DNA of 64,000 nucleotides, from positions 1 through 64,000 of the forward strand of contig JBCBKU010000008.1 in NCBI GenBank assembly GCA_038521345.1, read 5' to 3'. The notes beneath the pieces were generated by a model, which made no database searches, had not been told where the DNA came from, and saw only the letters and a list, made by a program, of their open reading frames with translations. This DNA is from JBCBKU01 sp038521345 (GTDB taxonomy: Bacteria > Pseudomonadota > Alphaproteobacteria > Rhodobacterales > Rhodobacteraceae). Below, one piece after another: positions 35,597 to 44,540 of this stretch; position 1 is the stretch's first letter; every line of letters starts with the position of its first letter. A program made the translations under genes and the position numbers.

Positions 35597-37246
35597 ATGA
35601 GACGCGAGATCTACGACTATATGATGCGTGCCGGCAAGCTGAGCCGCAGGAACATGCTGAAGGGTATGGCCGCAACCGGTGCCGCCACCGCTGCCGGCGG
35701 AGTCTTTACGGGCACGTCTGTCCGTCCGGCCTGGGCCGCGGGGCATGAAAGCCTGCGCGCCGAAATCCTCAAGATCCCCGGCGTGGGCGTGGGGTCTCCG
35801 ACCGATGCAGACTGGCAGAAAGTCGGCGAGATGACACTTGGGCCCACCAAGGAAGTCGTCTCTGAAGGCGAATTCGAGGGGGTCGAATTGACCTTCATGG
35901 GCCTCAACAACCAGAACCTCCACAACTTCCTCTTCCGGGGCTTCCTGAAGCCGTGGGAGGCCTATACCGGCGCTCGCATCAACTGGATCGACCTCGCCCA
36001 GGCGGATTACAACGCCCGCCTCCAGCAATCGATCGCCACCGGCACAGTGGATTTCGACATCATCGAGATGGGCGCACCCTTCGAAGGGGATGTCCTGGGT
36101 CGCGGCATGGCGTCGGAAATGCCCGATTGGGTCAAGGGCCTGATCGATATGGACGATTATGTGGGCTACCTGAAAGCGCCCGTCGGCACATGGGACGGCA
36201 AGACCTACCGGATCTCGATCGACGGCGACTGCCACACATTCGCGTATCGCACGGACTATTTCGGAGATGGCTCGGTGACGGGACGGCCCGTTCCGCAGAC
36301 CTGGCAGGAGATCAACGAGATCACCAAGGCGGTCGTCGGCCAGTCCGATCCGCTGACCGGTCTCGATGCCCACGGCTATCTCGATCCGCTGAAAGGCTGG
36401 GGCGGTTTCGGCTTCTACTTTATCGAGAACCGCGCCGCGGCTTACACCAAGCACCCGTCGGATCCGGCCTGGCTCTTTGATCCGGACACGATGAAGCCCC
36501 GCGTCAACAACCCGGGCTGGGTGCAGGCGATCCAGGATGTGTTCGACCTGATCGATGCCGGCGTCTACCCGGCGGACCAGATCAATGCCGATCCGGGCAC
36601 GACTGCGTTCCAGCAATTCCTTGCTGGCACGGGTTCGATGCTCATGTGGTGGGGCGATGTCGGCTCGTCGGCGCGCACTTCGGACACATCGGTCGTGGGC
36701 GATGTCGTGGGCTTCGGGATCAACCCGGCCTCGGACCGCGTCTACAACGCAAACGCCGGTGCCTGGGAAGAGACCCGGAACGAGGCGCCCAACATGGCCT
36801 ATATCGGCTGGGGCGTTTACGTGATGGCCACCGTCGATGGCGATGCGCAGAGGAAGAAGGCGGCGTGGTCGGCTGCGGCGCATCTTGGCGGGCGTGACCT
36901 GTCGCTCTGGGCCTCGGCCTATCCGTCGGGCTTCCAGCCTTACCGGAACTCGCACTTCCAGTTCGACGAATGGGAAGCGGCGGGCTACGACCGGGCCTTC
37001 ATCGAGGACTACCTCGGGTCCAATGCCGACAGCTACAACCACCCGAACGCGGCGATCGAGCCCCGGATCCCGGGCATCTTCCAGTACTATTCGGTTGCGG
37101 AAGACGAACTCGCCAAGGGCTTTGCGGGTCAGTACGGCTCGGCACAGGAAACCGCGGACGCCATCGCGGCGGCGTGGGAGGCGATCACTGACCAGATCGG
37201 TCGCGAAAGCCAGATCGCGCTCTACAAGGCCTCGCTCGGCATGTAA
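35597..37246 (+). CDS. Sugar ABC transporter substrate-binding protein (family 1), Tat-type signal
   Basis: 549-residue binding protein, larger than the usual 420-440. The N terminus GKLSRRNMLKGMAATGAAT has a twin-arginine motif (SRRNMLK) before a weakly hydrophobic core ending at AWA, suggesting folded export by Tat. The mature part has FDIIEMGAPFEGDV and TYRISIDGDCHTFAYRTDYF, a family 1 (sugar) binding fold with aromatic-rich ligand surfaces (many Trp/Tyr). GGGAGGA precedes ATG 35597. A strong hairpin follows the stop and the permeases come after an intervening lipoprotein gene. Confidence 0.9.
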   Translation: MRREIYDYMMRAGKLSRRNMLKGMAATGAATAAGGVFTGTSVRPAWAAGHESLRAEILKIPGVGVGSPTDADWQKVGEMTLGPTKEVVSEGEFEGVELTFMGLNNQNLHNFLFRGFLKPWEAYTGARINWIDLAQADYNARLQQSIATGTVDFDIIEMGAPFEGDVLGRGMASEMPDWVKGLIDMDDYVGYLKAPVGTWDGKTYRISIDGDCHTFAYRTDYFGDGSVTGRPVPQTWQEINEITKAVVGQSDPLTGLDAHGYLDPLKGWGGFGFYFIENRAAAYTKHPSDPAWLFDPDTMKPRVNNPGWVQAIQDVFDLIDAGVYPADQINADPGTTAFQQFLAGTGSMLMWWGDVGSSARTSDTSVVGDVVGFGINPASDRVYNANAGAWEETRNEAPNMAYIGWGVYVMATVDGDAQRKKAAWSAAAHLGGRDLSLWASAYPSGFQPYRNSHFQFDEWEAAGYDRAFIEDYLGSNADSYNHPNAAIEPRIPGIFQYYSVAEDELAKGFAGQYGSAQETADAIAAAWEAITDQIGRESQIALYKASLGM

Positions 37247-37261
37247 GCTGGCTTGATGATT

Positions 37262-37299
37262 GGGACCGGCGGCACGTTCGCCGGTCCCGCCATTTTTTT
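37262..37299 (+). terminator. Intrinsic terminator/attenuator after the binding-protein gene
   Basis: Perfect ten-pair stem GGGACCGGCG (37262-37271) and CGCCGGTCCC (37279-37288) with a seven-base loop, followed by seven T (37293-37299) and a second T-run at about 37307-37313. It lies 15 bases after the binding-protein stop. As in many ABC operons it probably lowers expression of downstream permeases relative to the binding protein. Confidence 0.85.
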
Positions 37300-37324
37300 G
37301 ATTTACTTTTTTTGAGGCTCCGCA

Positions 37325-38503
37325 ATGCGTTACGCCCTCCTTTTTCTCTTCTTCCTTGCGGCTTGTTCAAATCCCTACGCCACACCCGAGGTGCAGCCCG
37401 CGGCCCAGTTCCGCGGTATCACCGCCTACGCCCCCCCTGGCGACAACACGAGAGTTCGGGCGATCCTGAGCCACGGCATGTGCTCGGCCACCCATCGCGC
37501 CGACGGTGACGTCGAAACGACGAATTGGGTCAAGCGTCGGGCTGGGCAGATCGCGGCTGCCTTAGGGTCAACTGCGCCGGTTTCCCTGCCGTCGCGGCCC
37601 ACGAAGAGCTATCCGGCTGGGCGCAGTGCCGGTCAACCGGGCGTTCACCGATACGATGTCACGATTCCGCATGCGGGCGGGACGGTCGAGGCCGTTTTCC
37701 TGATCTGGGGGCGGCACGTGGATCCGTACCGCGCGAACCTCGATTACGACAACGGGCGGCGGACTTCCGAGACCCCGGAGAAACCTCAACGCGCACTCTT
37801 GAACAATATCGGCCGGACCGAGTTGATGAACCGCTGCCTGATCGATGCAGTGGTCTATCTGGGTCCAAGCGGCAACCCGATCCGCCACGACATGCGCCAC
37901 GCGTTGTGTGATATTCTGGGCGGATCTTTCACCAGTGCGCGCCCGAAAGGAAATCCACTCGAGCCGGCGACCTGCAGGCGCCCGGACGGGCCTGGAATTG
38001 ACACGGTCCTGATCCCCGAAAGCCTGGGCTCGACGATCCTTTTTGACGCCTATACCGGGCTCGACGATCAACGGGGCGGGTTTTTCCTGTCACAACGGCT
38101 GAGCGAGATCGGCTCGATCTACTTGGCGTCGAACCAGTTGCCGCTCCTGCGGCAGGGCACCGAAGAGGTGGGCGTGGTGCGGGCCTTCGGCGCCGGCGGG
38201 ACGGATTCGCTCGGACGGTTCCTTGATGCAGTCGGCACCGCGCGCGCCGTGCCTCGCGCGTTTGACGCCGGCGCACCCCGTTTCGACACGACCGAGCTCG
38301 TTGCGATCACGGATCCGAACGATGTTCTTGGGTATCGGATCAGTGAAGAGGTCGTGGCCGGCACCGGTGTGGATCTGCGGAATGTGCTCGTCTCGAATGC
38401 GCCCACGTATTTTGGCCTATTTTCGAATCCGATCGAGGCGCACCGGAACACGGAGCGCCCGCAGGTCTTCGAAATCATCGTGAACGGGCTCGCCGGACAA
38501 TAG
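37325..38503 (+). CDS. Lipoprotein of unknown function within the ABC cluster
   Basis: 392-residue predicted lipoprotein: lipobox FLAACS places the acylated Cys at residue 14. The early ILSHGMCSATH and repeated aromatic/charged stretches (AVFLIWGRHVDPYRANLDYDNG; PESLGSTILFDAYTGL) resemble an alpha/beta hydrolase-like core only loosely. The ESLGS segment (around Ser238) is a possible nucleophile elbow, GxSxG-like but incomplete. Family not recognised. It sits between the binding-protein gene with its terminator and the permeases, on the same strand, an unusual position. A lipase or esterase acting on a surface substrate is one possibility. Confidence 0.7.
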   Translation: MRYALLFLFFLAACSNPYATPEVQPAAQFRGITAYAPPGDNTRVRAILSHGMCSATHRADGDVETTNWVKRRAGQIAAALGSTAPVSLPSRPTKSYPAGRSAGQPGVHRYDVTIPHAGGTVEAVFLIWGRHVDPYRANLDYDNGRRTSETPEKPQRALLNNIGRTELMNRCLIDAVVYLGPSGNPIRHDMRHALCDILGGSFTSARPKGNPLEPATCRRPDGPGIDTVLIPESLGSTILFDAYTGLDDQRGGFFLSQRLSEIGSIYLASNQLPLLRQGTEEVGVVRAFGAGGTDSLGRFLDAVGTARAVPRAFDAGAPRFDTTELVAITDPNDVLGYRISEEVVAGTGVDLRNVLVSNAPTYFGLFSNPIEAHRNTERPQVFEIIVNGLAGQ

Positions 38504-38559
38504 GATCCCGAAGGCACGCTAGTGCTTGCCCTTTGATCCGGCAGGGTTAGGCTGAGCCC

Positions 38560-39663
38560 ATGGAACTGGGGGATCGCCTGCACGTCGTCACGATGGACGA
38601 GATCACGCCGGGGCGCATTGCGCTTGGCCGGGTGCTCGTCTGGGGGTCGTTCGGGATCCTGATTGCGTCCTTCATTCTTGTCTGGATGTCGAAGACGGGC
38701 CAAATCGGGCTCGAGATCGCCAACTGGCGTCCTGTCCTCTACGCCTATCTCTTCTGGGGCACCTGTCTTGGGATCGCGCAGGTCGTGCTGCACGGCGAAC
38801 AGGGCAAGCGAACCCTTTTCCTGTTGCCCGCAACGCTTTTCGTTGTGGCGATGGTGGTCTTTCCGCTGATCTTCGCGATCGGCATTGCGTTTTCCGACTG
38901 GAACCTCGCCAGCCCCGATGGCCGCCAGTTCAACGGCTTCGACAATGTGCGCCAGATGTGGGCCGATCCGTTCTACTGGAACGCGCTTCGGAATATGGTC
39001 TGGTACACGCTCGCGATCCTTGTCGAATACGCCATTGCATTCGGTCTGGCGCTTATCCTTGCCACTGAGATCCGGGCGCGGAAGTTCTTCCGGGTCGCGT
39101 TCCTATTGCCGTTGATGCTGTCGCCTGTGGCGGTGTCCTGGATGGTGGGCAAGTCCATGCTGGAGCCCCGCTTCGGCCCCATTGCGCGGCTCGCGCGCGA
39201 GCTTGGATGGGACCGGCCGTCTTTCTTCGGATCTCCCGAAATTGCGAAGATCACGATCATGATCATGGATGCGTGGACCTTCATCCCCTTCATGATGATC
39301 ATGATCCTTGCCGGTCTGCAGGCGATCCCGCGCGAGCTCAACGAGGCCGCCGAGGTTGACGGCGCCTCGGGCTGGCGGCGGTTCTGGGAGATTACGTTTC
39401 CCCTGATGCTGCCGGTATCGATCACGGCGATCCTGATCCGCATCATCTTCAAGCTGAAGCTGGCGGACATCATCATCAATGTCACCGCGGGCGGGCCCGG
39501 CGGCGCCACCGACAGCGTCACATCCTTCATCTTCCGCGAATACAGAGATCGCTCGAATGTGGGCTACGGCACCTTGCTGGCGCTCGTCTATCTGGTGCTG
39601 ATTGTCATTGCGATCACGATCTTCATGAAGGCGGTCGATCGCTGGATGAACCCGAGGTACTGA
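38560..39663 (+). CDS. Sugar ABC transporter permease 1 (MalF-like)
   Basis: 367-residue CUT1 permease. Two or three N-terminal helices (about 22-43, 57-75, 85-110) precede the standard six-helix core. The EAA loop that contacts the ATPase reads ELNEAAEVDGASGWRRFWEI (E-A-A-x-x-D-G-A). The extra N-terminal helices make it longer than typical 290-residue members. It starts 56 bases after the lipoprotein stop and abuts the second permease (stop and start two bases apart). Confidence 0.9.
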   Translation: MELGDRLHVVTMDEITPGRIALGRVLVWGSFGILIASFILVWMSKTGQIGLEIANWRPVLYAYLFWGTCLGIAQVVLHGEQGKRTLFLLPATLFVVAMVVFPLIFAIGIAFSDWNLASPDGRQFNGFDNVRQMWADPFYWNALRNMVWYTLAILVEYAIAFGLALILATEIRARKFFRVAFLLPLMLSPVAVSWMVGKSMLEPRFGPIARLARELGWDRPSFFGSPEIAKITIMIMDAWTFIPFMMIMILAGLQAIPRELNEAAEVDGASGWRRFWEITFPLMLPVSITAILIRIIFKLKLADIIINVTAGGPGGATDSVTSFIFREYRDRSNVGYGTLLALVYLVLIVIAITIFMKAVDRWMNPRY

Positions 39664-39664
39664 G

Positions 39665-40594
39665 ATGGTCGCAACCGCCGACGGGCAGATCTTCAAGGAC
39701 AGCGAAAGCGATCTGGCGTTTCGCGCCAAGTGGTTTACCGGCCGTGTGGTGATCTACGGGATCCTGATCCTCTGGACGCTCATCTGTCTCTTCCCGATCT
39801 ACTGGACGATCACGACCTCGTTCAAACTGGCGCCGAACGTGATGCAGGGGCACATGGTGCCTTGGGTCGATTACCAACCCGCCTGGCGAGGCTGGCAATC
39901 GCTCGGGCTGTCGCCCGACACCATCGTGGCGGAATCGACCGTGCGGGAAGAGTTCCTGAAGCGTTTCTGGAACTCGACCATCACCGCGCTGGCCTCGTCC
40001 ACACTGGCCGTGGTTCTGGGTGCTATGGCGGCCTATGGCCTGTCGCGGTTCTCCTATCGTTTCGGCTTCATGCGGAATGCCGACATATCGTTCTTCTTCC
40101 TCAGCCAGCTGATCCTGCCGCCGGTGGTGCTCGCGCTGCCGTTCCTCGTTCTCTACAAGGAATTGGATCTTCTCGACACGCGGATCGGCCTGATCCTGCT
40201 ATACACGCTGACCGTGTTGCCCATCGTCATTTGGATCATGCGGGACCAGTTCGCCTCGATCCCGACCGAACTTGAGGAGGCCGCGCTCGTCGATGGCCTG
40301 TCGGTCTGGGGTGCGTTCGTGACGATCATCCTGCCCATCGCGTTGCCCGGGGCCGTGGCGGCGTTCATCCTGTCGCTCGTCTTGACCTGGAACGAGTACT
40401 TTTTTGCGGCGCTTCTTACCTCGACGGATGCCAAGACCCTGCCGGTGATGGTGGCGTCCCAGACCGGGTCGCAGGGGATCAATTGGTGGGCGATGGCGGC
40501 GCTGTCGACGGCGGCGATCCTGCCCTTGATCGTGATCGGGATCGTCTTGGAGCGGTTCATCATCAAAGGCATGGCCTCGGGGGCGGTGAAGTAG
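39665..40594 (+). CDS. Sugar ABC transporter permease 2 (MalG-like)
   Basis: 309-residue CUT1 permease with six main helices. EAA loop ELEEAALVDGLSVWGAF near residue 200-216. The periplasmic loop after helix 1 (about 48-100) is longer than in MalG and contains VDYQPAWRGWQSLGL. It starts right after the first permease stop (TGAGATGG), so the two are translated together and form the heterodimeric channel for the family 1 binding protein. The MalK-type ATPase is the divergent gene ending at 34252. Confidence 0.9.
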   Translation: MVATADGQIFKDSESDLAFRAKWFTGRVVIYGILILWTLICLFPIYWTITTSFKLAPNVMQGHMVPWVDYQPAWRGWQSLGLSPDTIVAESTVREEFLKRFWNSTITALASSTLAVVLGAMAAYGLSRFSYRFGFMRNADISFFFLSQLILPPVVLALPFLVLYKELDLLDTRIGLILLYTLTVLPIVIWIMRDQFASIPTELEEAALVDGLSVWGAFVTIILPIALPGAVAAFILSLVLTWNEYFFAALLTSTDAKTLPVMVASQTGSQGINWWAMAALSTAAILPLIVIGIVLERFIIKGMASGAVK

Positions 40595-40650
40595 AGGTTT
40601 CGCCGCGCCGCGGGCGTCGACCGTCCCGGGGGCGCCGCCCCGGCCCCCCG

Positions 40651-40672
40651 GCGTCCTTGGACCAAGATGAAG
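40651..40672 (+). repeat. Copy of the short intergenic repeat ending TTGGACCAAGATGAAG
   Basis: Occupies the last bases before the convergent gene's stop at 40673 and is preceded by a GC-rich palindromic stretch (40628-40650). The same tail recurs at 54091-54111, inverted at 54121-54141, and at 62252-62273. A family-level element of the Rhodobacterales is suspected; identity with a named repeat class was not established. Confidence 0.5.
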
Positions 40673-41065
40673 TCAGTTCTCGTCGTCGTCGGGTGCCGCT
40701 GAGCGTCGCAGGACAACGAAGAACGCGAGAAAAACCAGTCCGGCGACGAAGAGCGTTCCCTGGGCCGCCGCGCTGGTGCGGATGGTGCCCCGAAGGTTGG
40801 CTGGCAGGTCGTAGAGCCCGCGCGGTGTCGTCTCCGGCGCCGCACCGACCGCCGACGGGAGCGAGGCGATCACGTTCACGCCCGCCAGGATCGAGCCGAG
40901 AAGGCAGAAAAGAGTTGCGAGGGCCGTGTAGAAGGCGAGCCGTTCCGGGGTCGTCTTGATCAGCGTCCCGACAAAGGCGATCAGCGCCGTCTCAAGTACG
41001 ATCAGGCTCTGGGACCAGTCGCGGAGCAGGCGGATCGCTTCAAGGGTCAGTTCAATCGTGCTCAT
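40673..41065 (-). CDS. Small membrane protein, three predicted helices
   Basis: 130-residue protein with an amphipathic start (ELTLEAIRLLRDWSQS), helices near residues 20-37, 44-65 and 98-120, and an acidic tail (APDDDEN). No family is recognised. ATG 41065 overlaps the FGGY kinase stop by 14 bases; a longer in-frame reading from 41380 lies antisense-like over the kinase gene and is not credible. Last gene of the leftward BtpA-M42-FGGY unit, so it may be co-expressed with sugar catabolism. Role unknown. Confidence 0.6.
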   Translation of the reverse strand: MSTIELTLEAIRLLRDWSQSLIVLETALIAFVGTLIKTTPERLAFYTALATLFCLLGSILAGVNVIASLPSAVGAAPETTPRGLYDLPANLRGTIRTSAAAQGTLFVAGLVFLAFFVVLRRSAAPDDDEN

Positions 41066-42551
41066 GTCTGTCCAACGCATGAGCAATGTCGCGGGTCGCG
41101 GTGTAGAGGCTCCGGAACAGGGGATAGGCCGCCTCATAGGCCGGATGACGCTCTGCCGCGATCGTCTCGGCCGCCGGATTCCAAGTGTCGATGTCGTCGG
41201 CTTTGGCCGCTCCGATGGCCAAGGCCGCGAGGAAGGCGTTGCCGAAGCCCGCCCCGGTGGTGATTTCGGCGACGATCTGATCAAGTCCCGAGATGTCTGA
41301 CGTCGCCTGAAGCCAAAGCCGGTTCTTCGTGCCGCCGCCCACGGCCAGCAGCCGGGCCGGAGGCGCGCCGAGCTCGGCATAGGTGTCGGTCACATGCCGG
41401 GTGCCGTAGGCGATCCCCTCGATTAGCGCACGGTAGAGATCGCCGCGGGTATGGGTGAGGTTCAGCCCGAAGAATGTGCCCTTGGCGTTCGGATCATGGA
41501 TCGGTGTCCGCTCTCCCGAGAAGTAGGGCAGCATGAGGAGGCCCTTGGCACCCGGCGGGGATGCATGGGCCTCGGCGGCGAGCGTGGGGAAGGCATCTTC
41601 GCGCGGGACCTCGCGGGCGAATTGATCGCGGAACCAATGGGTGAGGGTGCCGGATGTGGCGAGGCCCGCCATGGAGGCATGCTGACCGGGAAAGAGCCAT
41701 GGGGCCGACCAGAGCCGCCCGTCGATCAATCGGTCGGGGGTCAACGTGATGAGGAAGATGGTCGAGCCATACATCATCATCATGTCGCCCGTCCCGCGCA
41801 GGCCCACGCTGACCGCCTCGGCCGCCGCATCGATGGTGCCGCACGTGACCGGCGTGCCGGGGGCCAGACCGGTGGCCTCGGCGGCGTCCGGCGTGACTTC
41901 TCCTGCGATCTCGGTGGACCAGAGAAGGCGTGGCAGGCGCGCCGGATCCACAAGGTCGGGGACGAGATCCGTTGTCCAGTCCTGCGCGGCGATGTCGTAG
42001 AGCGGAGCGAAATTGGCAGCCGTGTAGTGATCGATCACGCGGGCCCCGGTCATCCGCTGGACAAGCCACGTCGTCGAGGTTCCAAGCGTCTCTGCGGCGG
42101 CGAAAATCTCGGGCCGGTGGCGCTTCAACCAGAGGATCTTCGGTCCGACGGCCTGCGAGGTCAGCGCGTTGCCCGACGTGGCGAGGATGCGGTCTTCGCC
42201 GATTTCACGGGTCATCTCGTTGACTTCGGTCGCGGCCCGGTTGTCGACCCCGTAAAGGATCGCGTTCATCAACGCGCGCCCGTCGGATCCGGTGGGAACA
42301 AGGCAGGGGCCGATGGCCGACAGCGCCACGGCCTTAATGTCGGTCGGGGCAATGCCCGGGGTGGCGAGCAACTTGCCGATGATCGTGACCGTGTCGGCCC
42401 ACCAATCCTCTTCGGGTCGGTGTTCGGCCCAGCCGGGGCGCGGGACCAGCATCTCGTGGGGGGCCGTGGCAAGCGCGAGGACGCGGCCGTCCTCGACCAG
42501 CACGCCCTTGGATTCGAAGGTTCCGATGTCGAGACCGAGGGTGATCGTCAT
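41052..42551 (-). CDS. FGGY-family carbohydrate kinase (xylulokinase-like)
   Basis: 499-residue sugar kinase of the FGGY/actin-fold family. N-terminal phosphate loop TLGLDIGTFESKGVL, catalytic region YGVDNRAATEV with the conserved Asp near residue 90, then SGERTPIHDPNAKGTFFGL (xylulokinase-like G-E-R-x-P block) and AVGGGTKNRLWLQATSD (adenosine site). Substrate could be a pentulose or another ketose; sequence alone cannot decide between xylulokinase and related kinases. ATG 42551 overlaps the M42 peptidase stop (ATGA). With the PfkB kinase at 31219 it gives cluster A two different sugar kinases. Confidence 0.88.
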   Translation of the reverse strand: MTITLGLDIGTFESKGVLVEDGRVLALATAPHEMLVPRPGWAEHRPEEDWWADTVTIIGKLLATPGIAPTDIKAVALSAIGPCLVPTGSDGRALMNAILYGVDNRAATEVNEMTREIGEDRILATSGNALTSQAVGPKILWLKRHRPEIFAAAETLGTSTTWLVQRMTGARVIDHYTAANFAPLYDIAAQDWTTDLVPDLVDPARLPRLLWSTEIAGEVTPDAAEATGLAPGTPVTCGTIDAAAEAVSVGLRGTGDMMMMYGSTIFLITLTPDRLIDGRLWSAPWLFPGQHASMAGLATSGTLTHWFRDQFAREVPREDAFPTLAAEAHASPPGAKGLLMLPYFSGERTPIHDPNAKGTFFGLNLTHTRGDLYRALIEGIAYGTRHVTDTYAELGAPPARLLAVGGGTKNRLWLQATSDISGLDQIVAEITTGAGFGNAFLAALAIGAAKADDIDTWNPAAETIAAERHPAYEAAYPLFRSLYTATRDIAHALDRHEHD

Positions 42552-43639
42552 GTGTGGGCGTCCCGGCCCAGTGAGAAATCGGGATCGATCCCGGCGCATA
42601 CCCTCAGGAGGAGGCGCCAAAGCGCGTCGAGATCGGCAAGATCGCAGACTTCGAGGGCCGAATGGGAATAGCGCATGGGAAAGCCGAGATCGATCGCGGC
42701 AACGCCTTGGCCCGTGAGCTGAACGTAGGAAAGATCGGTCAGGACACCGGTCTGGGCAGAGCGCTGAAGCGGCAGGTTCTCGGCAATTGCGGCCCCTTCG
42801 ACCAGCGTGACGAGGGCCGGGTGCGGGATCACGCCATTCAGGGTGCCGCGGCCGTGGAAGGAATAAAGCGACATGCCGGGTCCCCCGCCCAGCCGCATCT
42901 CGCCCCGGTCTCCCATGTCGGGGGTGTCGGTGGCGAGCATCAGGTCGATCTGGATCGCGATCTCGGGCGCGAGACGCTGGGCGAGGGGCAGAGCGCCGCG
43001 CAGGTTGAACTCTTCCTGAACGGTGAAGGCGATGTGAATTGTCGGGCCGGTGGTGCGCTTTGCAATCTCCTTGGCAAGACGGATCAGAACGGCGCAGCCC
43101 GCCCGGTCGTCTATCGCTGTGCCCGCGACGCGGCTCCCGGCCAGACGCATGGCGCGGGCCGAATAGGTGACCGGCGTGCCGATGCGGATGCCGGCGTCTT
43201 CGGCGGCGGCGGCCGAGGAAAAGCCGGCATCGACATATAGGTCGGGATAGCGGACGACGTGATACTTTTCGTCTGGCGTCGTCGCGTGGTGGCTCTTGTT
43301 GGCGATGATCCCGGGCAGGTCGCCCTTTGATCCGGAAATGGTCACCGCCTGCGCGGGCAACGCGCGTTCCGGCACGCCGCCCAGCCGTTCGAGGCGCAAG
43401 AATCCGTCGGGCTCGATCTTCCGGACAATGAAGCCGAGCTGATCCATATGCGTGAAGACGAAAACCGAGGGCAGGGCGGGATCGCCCGGCAGCGTTGCCC
43501 AGAGATTGCCGAGGGTGTCGGTCTGCGTCTCTAGTGGGTCAAGGCGGGCAGCGATGGCGCGGCGCACGCGGTCCTCGTGACCCGAAAGGCCCGGTATGGA
43601 CATGAGAGCCGAAAGGTCGTCCCAGAGAGCGTCGGTCAA
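42548..43639 (-). CDS. M42-family metallopeptidase (FrvX/endoglucanase M-like)
   Basis: 363-residue metal-dependent aminopeptidase family protein. Metal ligands visible: THMDQLGF (His64, Asp66), AIDDRAGC (bridging Asp177/178), TVQEEFNLRGA (catalytic Glu209, Glu210) and LATDTPDMGD (Asp further on). The family includes glutamyl aminopeptidases and FrvX, often found in sugar operons with no known peptide role. TTG 43639 is chosen since it overlaps the preceding stop as TTGA, matching the coupling style here; GTG/ATG starts further up would overlap the btpA-like gene. Its job in a sugar cluster is unclear. Confidence 0.85.
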   Translation of the reverse strand: MTDALWDDLSALMSIPGLSGHEDRVRRAIAARLDPLETQTDTLGNLWATLPGDPALPSVFVFTHMDQLGFIVRKIEPDGFLRLERLGGVPERALPAQAVTISGSKGDLPGIIANKSHHATTPDEKYHVVRYPDLYVDAGFSSAAAAEDAGIRIGTPVTYSARAMRLAGSRVAGTAIDDRAGCAVLIRLAKEIAKRTTGPTIHIAFTVQEEFNLRGALPLAQRLAPEIAIQIDLMLATDTPDMGDRGEMRLGGGPGMSLYSFHGRGTLNGVIPHPALVTLVEGAAIAENLPLQRSAQTGVLTDLSYVQLTGQGVAAIDLGFPMRYSHSALEVCDLADLDALWRLLLRVCAGIDPDFSLGRDAHT

Positions 43640-44439
43640 CGGGCAGCCCTCGCGCGGGCCATGAAATCCGCGGCGCGGGCCGGGTCCACGGGCTTCCATG
43701 TGTCACCGTCGACCTTCAGGGCCGAGCCCACGACGCAGCCATCCGCGACCGCCAGCACCTCGGCGATCGTGTCGTGCTTCACACCGGTGTTCGCCATTAC
43801 CGGGGTGTCCGGGAGGACGGCCTTGACGGCTTCCAGATCCTCCATCCGTGCGGCTTCGCCCGTGATCGCGCCCGACACCAGCACGGCGTCCGGGATCGAC
43901 GAGAAGACGGCGGACCGGGCTCGGTCGGGAAGTGGGCGCGTATCGAGCGAGGCCGCAAACTCGGCCGAGACGTTGTATAGGAGGCCGAGGTCACGCCGGC
44001 CCAACCGATCGCGATACCGCAGGGCGGCGGCGGCGTCGGGCGCCCAAAGCCCGAAATCGGCGGCATAAAGCCCCGTGAAGATCTCGCGGGCGAAGGCAGC
44101 GCCCGTGGCAGCGGCAAGCGCCATCGTGGCCATCGGATCCCAGAGAACGTTGACGCCAAAGGGCACCCGGATGTCCTCCCGCAATGCGCCGATGACCGCC
44201 GCCATGGTGGCGGTCGTTGCGGTATCCACTGTGGTTTCGTAGGGGCGGTCGTTTTCGTTGCCGAACATGACGGCATCGAACCCGGCGGCCTGCAAGGCGA
44301 CCAGATCCGCCCGGGCCCCGCCGATCAGACCGTCAAGGCCGGCCTCGGAATCGTAAAGCGGGGTGCCGGGCATCGCGCCGAGATGCACCATTCCGATCAC
44401 GGGTTTCGGGGTGCTGAAGATGTCGTTGAACCGGTTCAT
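43636..44439 (-). CDS. BtpA/SgcQ-family TIM-barrel protein
   Basis: 267-residue member of the BtpA family (photosystem I biogenesis protein BtpA in cyanobacteria, SgcQ in E. coli). Seen: KPVIGMVHLGAMPGTPLYDS at the start, AAGFDAVMFGNENDRPYE, PFGVNVLWDPMATMALA and MANTGVKHDTIAEVL, all family blocks. No photosynthesis genes are nearby; non-cyanobacterial members sit in sugar operons and have no settled activity. First gene of a leftward unit with the M42 peptidase, FGGY kinase and small membrane protein. It diverges from the AKR gene across 101 bases that must hold both promoters. Confidence 0.88.
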   Translation of the reverse strand: MNRFNDIFSTPKPVIGMVHLGAMPGTPLYDSEAGLDGLIGGARADLVALQAAGFDAVMFGNENDRPYETTVDTATTATMAAVIGALREDIRVPFGVNVLWDPMATMALAAATGAAFAREIFTGLYAADFGLWAPDAAAALRYRDRLGRRDLGLLYNVSAEFAASLDTRPLPDRARSAVFSSIPDAVLVSGAITGEAARMEDLEAVKAVLPDTPVMANTGVKHDTIAEVLAVADGCVVGSALKVDGDTWKPVDPARAADFMARARAAR

Positions 44440-44540
44440 ACGCCCCCCATGAGCCCTTGGCTGACCTCCCGCAGGCTCGCCGGTTTTTGCGCTGTCGTCC
44501 ACCGAATTTCCGAATACGATGGGTTCAAGGGAGGACAACC

